Shown here piece by piece: positions 31,055-38,414 of a stretch of DNA of 64,000 bases. Position numbers and translations under genes: made by a program. Source of the stretch: Bradyrhizobium roseum (lineage in GTDB: Bacteria > Pseudomonadota > Alphaproteobacteria > Rhizobiales > Xanthobacteraceae); assembly GCF_030413175.1 (NCBI RefSeq), contig NZ_CP129212.1, forward strand, positions 5,184,450 through 5,248,449, in the 5' to 3' direction. A model generated the notes under the pieces. It had not been told where the DNA came from, did no database searches, and saw only the letters and a program-made list of their open reading frames with translations. The stretch's first letter is position 1, and each line of letters starts with the position of its first letter.

Positions 31055-33097
31055 CTACTGTGCATGGGGTTGTTTTCGCAGTTTTCGATTTCGCCGCCGG
31101 CGCCAGACCAGCACCGCCATCAGCAGCACGACCACCGCCGTTGCGGTTGCCCCGGCCCTGAACCGCCCGCCCGGCCGGTCGATGGTGCGCGACCACAATG
31201 AGGGCGCCTCGCCCGGTCGTGCCAGGCGGAACGCCACCACGCTGTCGCCGATCGTCGTGCCCGACTCGGAATGCCCGCCGGCGCCGATCGCGACATATTG
31301 CTCGCCCTTCCATTGATATGTCATCGGATTGGCGACGCCCGGCACCGGCAGGCGGCCTTGCCACAGTTCCCGCCCCGATCGCGCGTCGAAGGCGCGCAGA
31401 TAAGCGTCCATCGCGCCGGTGAAGACGAGACCGCCGGCCGTGATCGCCACGCCATTGACCAGTGGCGTGCCAAAGGAAAGCGCGATGCCGAGCGGCGCGC
31501 GATCTTCCGTCGTGCCGACGCGCGACCGCCACAGGATCCTGCCCGCCTTCAGGTCGAGCGCAACCATCTCGCCCCACGGCGGCTTGTTGCATAACAGGCC
31601 AAGTGGCGAATGCGCGACCGCGCGCGTCATCGCGAACGGCGCGCCCTGCTGCCGTCCGAAATCGTGACCGGGCGGCGGATTGAATCCGTCGGGCACCGCC
31701 GCCCGCGGCAGCAGTTTGACGATGTGGATCGCACGCGAGACATTGGCGTAGAGGATCTGGTTGACCGGATCGAACGCCGCGCCGCCCCAGTTCACGCCGC
31801 CACCCGTCATCGGAAACACGACCGTGCCCTGCGTCGATGGCGGCGTGTAAAGGCCCTCGTTGCGCGCGGCGGCCACCTGCGCGCGGCAGGCATTGCGCTC
31901 CCAGAACGGAATCAGGCCGAACATTTCGTCGACGGAGATCTGCTGCGACAGCAGCGGCGGCACATGGGTCGGAAACGGCTGGGTCGGGGAAAGCACCTCG
32001 CCCTCGGCACCGCCCTGCGGCACCGCGCGTTCCTCGACCGGCCACACCGGCTGGCCGGTGTCGCGGTCGAGCACGAACACAAATCCCTGCTTGGTCGGCT
32101 GGATCACGACGTCGCGCGGGCCCTGCCCGGCGTCGATCCGCGCCAGCGTCGGCTGCGCCGGCAGATCGTAATCCCAGACGTCGTGGTGCACGGTCTGATA
32201 CGACCAGACCCGTTCGCCGCTCTCGGCGCGCAGCGCCACCACCGAATTGGCGTAGTCGTTGTTGCCGGGCCGCTGGCCGCCCCAGAAATCCGGGCTCGGC
32301 GAGGACGTCGGCAGGAACACCAGGCCGCGTTCCTCGTCCACCGACATCGGTGCCCAGACATTGGCGTGACCCGCGACGATGCCGCCATGCAGCAGCGGAT
32401 CGAACGACCAGCGCGATTGTCCGGTCCGCGCGTCGAAGGCGCGCACCGTGCCCGGCGGCGCATCGACGCGGCGGTTATCGGCGATGGCGGAGCCGACGAC
32501 GACGGTGTCGCGGGCCACCACCGGCGCGGATGTGATCTGGAATTCGCCGGGCCAGTCCAGCGGGTCGAGCGCGAGCTTGACCTCGCCGTTGCTGCCGAAA
32601 CCGGCGCAGGGCATGCCACTCTGCGCGTCGAGCGCGATCACGCGGGCGTCGTTGGTGCCCATGAAGATGCGCGCCCGGCAGGCGGCGTTCTCGGCGGCTT
32701 GCGCGTCGATCCAATAGGCCACGCCGCGGCAGTTGTAGCGGTTGGCCGGCCGTTGCGCGGTGGAGATTTTCGGATCGTACCGCCATTTCGGCGCGCCGCT
32801 GCCCGGATCGAGCGCGATGACTTCATTGAACGGCGAACAGAAGACGAGACTGTCTTCGACCAGCAGCGGGGTGGCCTGAAACTTGGTCCGCTTCATCACC
32901 TCGGGCGCGCGGGTATCGAGATCGCCGGTGCGAAACGCCCAGGCGCGGACGAGATTGCCGACATTGTCGGGCGTGATCTGATTGAGCGGCGAAAACCGCG
33001 ACCCGCCCCGGTCGCCGCCCCAATGCTCCCAGGCGGAAGCCGGAAGCGAGATCGCGATGCAAAAGGTGGCGACGAACAGACGAACCGTATTTCGCAT
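31055..33097 (-). CDS. PQQ-dependent (quinoprotein) dehydrogenase with C-terminal membrane anchor
   Basis: The 680-residue protein has a signal peptide (MRNTVRLFVATFCIAISLPASA) and an eight-bladed propeller of the glucose/quinate dehydrogenase type: WGGDRGGSRFSPLNQI, WRYDPKI, HHDVWDYDLPAQPTL, GGGVNWGGAAFDP, TGAMDAYLRAFDARSGRELWQGRLP, YVAIGAGGH. Family enzymes oxidise sugars or alcohols in the periplasm with PQQ. Unlike membrane glucose dehydrogenase it lacks five N-terminal TMs and instead ends in one TM (ATATAVVVLLMAVLVWRRRR). Start ATG 33097 behind GGGGTGAGG. The substrate is not evident. Confidence 0.9.
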   Translation of the reverse strand: MRNTVRLFVATFCIAISLPASAWEHWGGDRGGSRFSPLNQITPDNVGNLVRAWAFRTGDLDTRAPEVMKRTKFQATPLLVEDSLVFCSPFNEVIALDPGSGAPKWRYDPKISTAQRPANRYNCRGVAYWIDAQAAENAACRARIFMGTNDARVIALDAQSGMPCAGFGSNGEVKLALDPLDWPGEFQITSAPVVARDTVVVGSAIADNRRVDAPPGTVRAFDARTGQSRWSFDPLLHGGIVAGHANVWAPMSVDEERGLVFLPTSSPSPDFWGGQRPGNNDYANSVVALRAESGERVWSYQTVHHDVWDYDLPAQPTLARIDAGQGPRDVVIQPTKQGFVFVLDRDTGQPVWPVEERAVPQGGAEGEVLSPTQPFPTHVPPLLSQQISVDEMFGLIPFWERNACRAQVAAARNEGLYTPPSTQGTVVFPMTGGGVNWGGAAFDPVNQILYANVSRAIHIVKLLPRAAVPDGFNPPPGHDFGRQQGAPFAMTRAVAHSPLGLLCNKPPWGEMVALDLKAGRILWRSRVGTTEDRAPLGIALSFGTPLVNGVAITAGGLVFTGAMDAYLRAFDARSGRELWQGRLPVPGVANPMTYQWKGEQYVAIGAGGHSESGTTIGDSVVAFRLARPGEAPSLWSRTIDRPGGRFRAGATATAVVVLLMAVLVWRRRRNRKLRKQPHAQ

Positions 33098-33152
33098 CCT
33101 CACCCCGCAAGCGCAGCACAACGCCTGCGGGGTCGATTACCCGATCGGTGCC

Positions 33153-34640
33153 TCAGTATCTACCCCGGCCGCCATAACCGCCGCCGCCATATCCGCCGCC
33201 GCCGTAATTGCCGCCGCGGAAACCGCCACCGCCGAGGCCGATGCCGATCCCGATGCCCAACCGGGGCGGCGGTGCAGCATACATGCGCGGCGGCGGATCG
33301 TCATACACCACGCGCGGGGGCGGACGGCGAACGACCACGACGTCTTCGTCGTCCGGCTGCGGCCGGCGCGGCTTGCGATCGGCCTTCTTCTTCGGCGGAT
33401 CCGGCTCGACGCGGCGGACCGGGGCATTGACCTTCAACGGCTGCGGCTGCGCCGGCGTCTGCAGGTTGCAGGGACAGGTCGGACCGGCCAGCGCTACATT
33501 CTGCGGCACGGCGGCGTTCGCGGCGGCAACCGCCGGCGTCAGTTCGGGACGGTTGCGCAGCCGGATTTCCAGTTTTCGCGCGGTCGCGGACAGATCGCTG
33601 TCGGGGAATTTTTCCAGGAACGAGCGATAGGCGGACGCCGTGTTGATCAGCACGGCCTCGTTCCACGCCACCATGCGGCGATGACGGACCAGCCAGTCGC
33701 GCGCCAGGCGGCCGAGCGTCGTCTGCGGATAGAGACCGGCAAAGGCCTCATAGGCTTCATCGGTGCCGTCGGCCACGATCAGTTCGTTGGCCGCCTCGAC
33801 CGGTTTGCCCTTCAGGTCACGAGTCCACTCGGCAACCGACTTCTTCGGCGCCGCCGCAGGCTTCGGCCCGGCGATCGAGGAGCCCGAGAAGCGGAAGTCC
33901 TCGGTCAGTGACGAGCTGTCCCACGGCGTCTGCCGCCCGTCGGTGACCTTGTTCACCGCCAACCGCACTTTCTTGAAGGTCTCTTCGATCGGAATGTTCT
34001 GCTCCTTGCCGGCCGCCAGCAGCGCGTTGGTGTACGGGCTGTTGTTGCCGGAGCCGTCCTCGGCGACCGCGCCGGGGGATGTCGAGAACGACAGGAACGT
34101 GCCGGGCGCGCCGACCTTGGCATCGACGATGGCAAGCCCGCCGCCGGCGGTCTTGAGCTCCGGAAACGGATTGTTGCGGCAGGCGTCGAGCATCAGGATG
34201 CGCATCTTGCTCGGCACCGAGGTCAGCGTGTTCAGGATGTCGTTGAGGCGCACCGCCTGAATCGGAATATCGGCTTCGCGCTTCGGATCGATGTCGACCG
34301 GAACCAGAAAATTCTCGCCGTCGATCTGCAAGCCGTGGCCGGCGTAAAACACCAGCGCCACAGTATCGGCACCCTTGGCCGCGACCTTGCCGGCGAAATC
34401 GCTGACCGCTTCGCGCATCTGGCCTTGCGACAGATCGGATGCGGTCGAAACCTCGAAGCCGGAATCAGTCAGCATTTGTGTGACCGCCCTGGCGTCATTG
34501 GCCGGATTGGGCAACGCCGGCACCGAGCGATAGGCGGACTGGCCGATCACCAGCGCGAGGCGATTTTCCGCGAATGCAGACTGGCTACCCAAAAGCAGCG
34601 CGGCAGGAACCATGAACTTGAGCAGCGCGTGACGAAACAT
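33153..34640 (-). CDS. Caspase-family (peptidase C14) secreted protein
   Basis: 495 residues: signal peptide (to AFA, residue 24), caspase p20 domain with His102 (FYAGHG) and Cys154 (LDACRNNPF), then a helical repeat region (WTRDLKGKPVEAANELIVADG...LARDWLVRHRRMVAWNEAVLIN). A Pro/Arg-rich segment with VRRPPPRVVYDDPPPR follows, and a C-terminal Gly-rich tail (GGGGYGGGGYGGRGRY). GGAGAT precedes ATG 34640. It differs from the caspase at 14027, which has a coiled coil and Cys-rich end. Periplasmic or secreted; substrates unknown. Confidence 0.88.
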   Translation of the reverse strand: MFRHALLKFMVPAALLLGSQSAFAENRLALVIGQSAYRSVPALPNPANDARAVTQMLTDSGFEVSTASDLSQGQMREAVSDFAGKVAAKGADTVALVFYAGHGLQIDGENFLVPVDIDPKREADIPIQAVRLNDILNTLTSVPSKMRILMLDACRNNPFPELKTAGGGLAIVDAKVGAPGTFLSFSTSPGAVAEDGSGNNSPYTNALLAAGKEQNIPIEETFKKVRLAVNKVTDGRQTPWDSSSLTEDFRFSGSSIAGPKPAAAPKKSVAEWTRDLKGKPVEAANELIVADGTDEAYEAFAGLYPQTTLGRLARDWLVRHRRMVAWNEAVLINTASAYRSFLEKFPDSDLSATARKLEIRLRNRPELTPAVAAANAAVPQNVALAGPTCPCNLQTPAQPQPLKVNAPVRRVEPDPPKKKADRKPRRPQPDDEDVVVVRRPPPRVVYDDPPPRMYAAPPPRLGIGIGIGLGGGGFRGGNYGGGGYGGGGYGGRGRY

Positions 34641-34864
34641 GATGCGATCTCCGGGCGATGCGAGCTTACGGGTTGGTCACGGCCCGCAGCCAACGGGTTC
34701 AAGTCCGCGGCGCCCTATCGGGTGTGACAAAGGCCTGATTCAATGGCGATCTTGTCGCAGTTTCAAACGCCCGCGCCGTGATCTGAATCACAGTCGCGGA
34801 AACGTTATTCTGCCGCCCGCAAAATGCTGTTCGATCCGATGTCTTCACGGTAAAACAACCTTCG

Positions 34865-35272
34865 ATGCGGCGGGTCGGGTTATATATCGCGCTGATGGTA
34901 GGCGCGGCTTTGGCGGTTGGGGGGTGCGGCTTTGGCGATATTCGCTCGCCGCTGCCCGAATTCATGCGCGCCAAGGCGCCCGAGCCGCCGGCGCCCGAAC
35001 CGGCGCCCGACATCAAGCGCATGCTGAAGGAAAAGATCGACTCGGTGTTCACGGCGGCCTCGCAGCCGAGCAACGTTCGCGTTTCAGAACCGCGCCCCAA
35101 TCTGCGCGGACCGGGCTGGACCGCCTGCGTCAAGGCCGAGGTGGTTTCGGTGACCGGCAAACCGCTGGGCACGCAGACCTATCGTGTCGAGATTTCCGGC
35201 GGCGTGATCGCGGATCGCCGGCAGGTCGAGCCTGAAGACACCTGCACCATCGAGAGCTACGAACCGGTCTAG
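34865..35272 (+). CDS. Hypothetical lipoprotein
   Basis: 135 residues with a lipoprotein signal peptide (lipobox A-V-G-G-C21) followed by a Pro-rich linker (APEPPAPEPAPD). The C-terminal half (NVRVSEPRPNLRGPGWTACVKAEV ... YRVEISGGVIADRRQV) looks like a small beta domain with two Cys. It ends tail-to-tail with the TpsB gene, overlapping 4 bp. Function unknown. Confidence 0.7.
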   Translation: MRRVGLYIALMVGAALAVGGCGFGDIRSPLPEFMRAKAPEPPAPEPAPDIKRMLKEKIDSVFTAASQPSNVRVSEPRPNLRGPGWTACVKAEVVSVTGKPLGTQTYRVEISGGVIADRRQVEPEDTCTIESYEPV

Positions 35273-37050
35273 AGACAGCGGGTGGTCGCCCGCACCGGAC
35301 AAAGCTTCAGCGCGCTTGTCAACGAGAACAGCACGCGCGCCCCGCGGGAGGGATTGTCGGGTGCGCGATAGGTCAGCGGCACGGCCACGCCGATATCGGC
35401 TTGCAGGCCATCCATCAAGAAAAAGCGCGCGCCGCCGCCGGCTGATGTGAGCGAAAGGCCATCGCTCGGGCGGTATCCGTCGTTCCAGGCGACGCCGCTG
35501 TCGATGAAACCGTAGAACTGGTAGCCGCTGAGATATTGCAGCCTGGTTTTCTGGTCGAAGCGCAGTTCCGCCGAGCCGGCGATCCCATTGTCGCCGCTGA
35601 TCTCGGCACTGCCATAGCCGCGGCCGAAGGCGATGCCGCCGAGATAGAATTGCTGCGAGGTGAACAACGGGCCCGATGCCATCTGGCCAGCGGCGCCGAG
35701 TTTCAGCGACCACGCATCCGTCAGAGTCTGGTAGCGGGTAAACCAGAAGTTCACCGCAGAGAAGGTACTGGAGGCGCCGTACCGCGACAGGTCGTCGCCA
35801 CGATGGGAAGCGTCGAAGATGTCGAGACCCTGACGGTAATTCACCGTCAGATAATTGGTGCCGCCGAAATTGTCCTGCAGGCGATAGTCCGACGTCAGGC
35901 TCGCGGTGCGGATGCGATCGGCATAGATCGAACCGAACACGTCGGTTTCGGAGGCGTTGGTGAAGCCGGCCGCCGCCGTCAGCGTCAGCGTCGACTTCTG
36001 CGATTGCAACGGAACGATGCTGCCGCGAAGTTCAAACGACTCGGTCTTGACGTTGTCGCTGAAGGGCCTGCGAAAATCGCCGGGCCAGACTTCGCTGTAA
36101 TAGCCTGTCGCGCCGACGCGGACGCCGTCGGTCCCGACCGGCGCCTCGTAGGACAGGCGGCCGAACCTGAGCTGGCGCGGATCGCCGGGCGTGGTCGAGA
36201 GATTGAATGACAGGGAATCGCCGGGCGTGAAATAGGAATTGAACGCCGCGGTCCCGTAGCTCTGCCAGGGACCGACCGACGACGATCCGAGATTGTCGAT
36301 GCCGAGCGATGTGAAGACGTGCCAGGTCTTCACCGAGAGGATCAGGCGGAAGCGGCCGCTCGCGATGCCGATTTCCTCGAGCGCGGTGTCTTCGATCCGC
36401 ACGCCGGGCCGGCCGTTGATCAACAGCAATTGCCGTTCGAGCGTCGCAAGCCGCGACGGCTGTTCGGCGAGCACGGCAGCGAGCATCGCCCGCACACCAA
36501 ACTGTTCTGCGCCGTCTCCCTTCAGCGCGAGTTCCGTGATGCTGCCTTCGATAACCTGAATGCGAAGCGCACCGCCTTGAATATCCTGGGGCGGAACAAC
36601 AGCCCGGCTGAGGTGAAAGCCCGCGGCGCGATAGGCGTCGCTGACCGCGCTCGCCATCCCCGCCAGGTCCGCCTGAGAGACCTGTTTCCCGACATAGGGT
36701 TGATACGCCGTAACCAGCCGTTCATTCGGTATCGCGACGGCCCCAGTGATCGCGACGCGCCGGAGCACGAACAACGGTTTGGCGTCCCCCTGCCCGTCAG
36801 CGCCTGCGAATTTCGGCGACGGCAATCGCGGCCGCCCATCGGCGCCCTGGCTTGATTGCTGGTCCTCGAAGCGCTTTTCGGTCTGCCTGGGATCGTAGCC
36901 GGGCTGGTTGGCGTTCTGCGCCTGCGCTGCGGCTTCCATCCCTAAACAGGCGCCGGCCATCAGGCAAAATCGGACAAAGCCCGCAACGCCCATACGCCCC
37001 CGTAGATTTACGGAGATCGGCAGGTTCATGCGCGCGGAGCTGTTAGCCAT
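35269..37050 (-). CDS. ShlB/FhaC/HecB-type outer-membrane translocator (TpsB)
   Basis: 593 residues: signal peptide (to AQAQ), a POTRA region (FVLRRVAITGAVAIPNERLVTAYQPYVGKQVSQADLAGMASAVSDAYRAAGFHLSRAVVPPQDI) and a C-terminal beta barrel (many alternating strands, LGGIAFGRGYGSAEISGDNGIAGSAELRF as the conserved barrel-interior loop motif). TpsB proteins export a large TpsA exoprotein (two-partner secretion). No TpsA gene is present in the window, so this is an orphan. It is divergent from the FecR gene. Confidence 0.88.
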   Translation of the reverse strand: MANSSARMNLPISVNLRGRMGVAGFVRFCLMAGACLGMEAAAQAQNANQPGYDPRQTEKRFEDQQSSQGADGRPRLPSPKFAGADGQGDAKPLFVLRRVAITGAVAIPNERLVTAYQPYVGKQVSQADLAGMASAVSDAYRAAGFHLSRAVVPPQDIQGGALRIQVIEGSITELALKGDGAEQFGVRAMLAAVLAEQPSRLATLERQLLLINGRPGVRIEDTALEEIGIASGRFRLILSVKTWHVFTSLGIDNLGSSSVGPWQSYGTAAFNSYFTPGDSLSFNLSTTPGDPRQLRFGRLSYEAPVGTDGVRVGATGYYSEVWPGDFRRPFSDNVKTESFELRGSIVPLQSQKSTLTLTAAAGFTNASETDVFGSIYADRIRTASLTSDYRLQDNFGGTNYLTVNYRQGLDIFDASHRGDDLSRYGASSTFSAVNFWFTRYQTLTDAWSLKLGAAGQMASGPLFTSQQFYLGGIAFGRGYGSAEISGDNGIAGSAELRFDQKTRLQYLSGYQFYGFIDSGVAWNDGYRPSDGLSLTSAGGGARFFLMDGLQADIGVAVPLTYRAPDNPSRGARVLFSLTSALKLCPVRATTRCL

Positions 37051-37180
37051 ATGATTTTCATTATAATTTTATGGTCAATGCAGCGTTAACGCGCACGCCG
37101 AAGGCGACGGCTTCCGCTCACTCAATCTTGAAACATTTCCGGTAAATGCACGGGACAATACGGCAATCGGAGATAGTTTC

Positions 37181-38335
37181 ATGCGTGCTATTTCTCGCGT
37201 CTCAGGCGCGTTCGCAGTGGCGTTCGTGATGGCTGCGACCTCAGCCGCCTTCGCGGTAGACGGCGGCGACTGGACGGTCAGCAAGTTCTCAGGCGAGGTG
37301 TGGCTCTCCGGTTCAGGCGTGCAGCCGGCATCTTTGAAGCAGCAAGACGTCCTGAGGCCAGGCGACACGGTGCGCACCGGGAATAATGGGCGCGTGCTGC
37401 TCAAGCGCGGCGAGGAAACCATCATGGTCTCGCCCAATTCCGTCATCGGCGTTCCCACCGAGACGAAGGAAGGCCTTTCGACCACCATCATGCAACGGGC
37501 CGGGTCGATCCTGCTCGATGTTGAAAAGCGCAACGTCAGGCATTTCGAGGTCGAAACCCCCTACCTCGCGGCCGTCGTGAAGGGCACGCAATTCCGCGTC
37601 ACCATCGCTGCCGGCAAGACCAAGGTCGATGTCATCCGCGGTCAGGTCGAGGTCGCGGATTTCAAATCGGGCCAGATCGCCCGGCTGACGGCCGGCCAGC
37701 ACGCGACCGCCTTGGCGCATGGCAAGGCCGGCCTCTCGCTTGGCGGCGCCGGCGCGTTCAGTCCGATTGAACAGGGCAAGCCGCGTGTCCCTTCCATCGA
37801 ACGTGTCCCGGTGCCCCGCAACGGCCTGTCCGCACCTCGCAATGCCGCCAATGAGCGCGGCGCACAGCCGTCGCGTCAGGCGCTCGCGCGGCCCGCAGGG
37901 CACGGCGTCACCCGCATCTCGTCACCGATCGGCGAGGTCCGGTTGAACGTCCACCGTGCGACGAACGGACTCGCCCACGACAAGTCGGCGGCGCATGGCG
38001 GTCCGCGCAACGCCGCCAACAAGGACACGGTCTGGGGTTCATCCAGCGCAGGAAACGATAACGCCTCGGCCAACAGTGGCCAGGCCAACAGCGGCAACGG
38101 TGCTGCGAACGGCGCCAACCCCGCAACAGCAGCCGTGGCTGCTTCCGGCGTCGGCAGCGCAGTCGCTGCGGTCAGCGGCGGGGGTAATGGCAACACGAAT
38201 GGAAACGGAAACGGCAACGGCAACGGCAATGGCAATGGCAATGGCAACAGCAACGACGACGGAGACGGAAACAGCAACAGCAACGCCAACGGAAATGGCA
38301 GAGGCAACGCCTCCAACCGTTACAGGAACCGCTAG
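37181..38335 (+). CDS. FecR-domain periplasmic protein with Asn-Gly repeat tail
   Basis: 384 residues: signal peptide (residues 1-25), FecR domain (WTVSKFSGEVWLSG, VLRPGDTVRTGNNGRVLLKRGEETIMVSPNS, YLAAVVKGTQFRVTIAAGKTKVDVIRGQVEVAD) to about residue 170. A variable linker and a C-terminal N-G/N-S repeat (NGNGNGNGN...) encoded by hexamer repeats at 38184-38314 follow. GGAGATAG precedes ATG 37181. There is no sigma-factor gene nearby, so it is probably not a classical anti-sigma FecR. It lies next to the CHASE2 protein. Confidence 0.85.
   Translation: MRAISRVSGAFAVAFVMAATSAAFAVDGGDWTVSKFSGEVWLSGSGVQPASLKQQDVLRPGDTVRTGNNGRVLLKRGEETIMVSPNSVIGVPTETKEGLSTTIMQRAGSILLDVEKRNVRHFEVETPYLAAVVKGTQFRVTIAAGKTKVDVIRGQVEVADFKSGQIARLTAGQHATALAHGKAGLSLGGAGAFSPIEQGKPRVPSIERVPVPRNGLSAPRNAANERGAQPSRQALARPAGHGVTRISSPIGEVRLNVHRATNGLAHDKSAAHGGPRNAANKDTVWGSSSAGNDNASANSGQANSGNGAANGANPATAAVAASGVGSAVAAVSGGGNGNTNGNGNGNGNGNGNGNGNSNDDGDGNSNSNANGNGRGNASNRYRNR
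38184..38314 (+). repeat. In-frame hexamer repeats in FecR gene
   Basis: GGCAAC/GGCAAT hexamers repeated many times encode the Asn-Gly tail. The repeat unit is a multiple of 3, so copy-number change would alter tail length without a frameshift. Confidence 0.75.
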
Positions 38336-38414
38336 CAGCACAATTCAACAGACCCTGGTCATGAGCTCATAAAGCTGACGACGAATAAAATCGAGCCACC
38401 AGAATGGTGATCAT

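Noticed and set aside
34685..34725. tRNA-like GGTTCAAGTCC T-loop motif
   Set aside because: No acceptor, D or anticodon stem can be built around it; the same applies to a similar GGGTTCAAGTCC at 30977.
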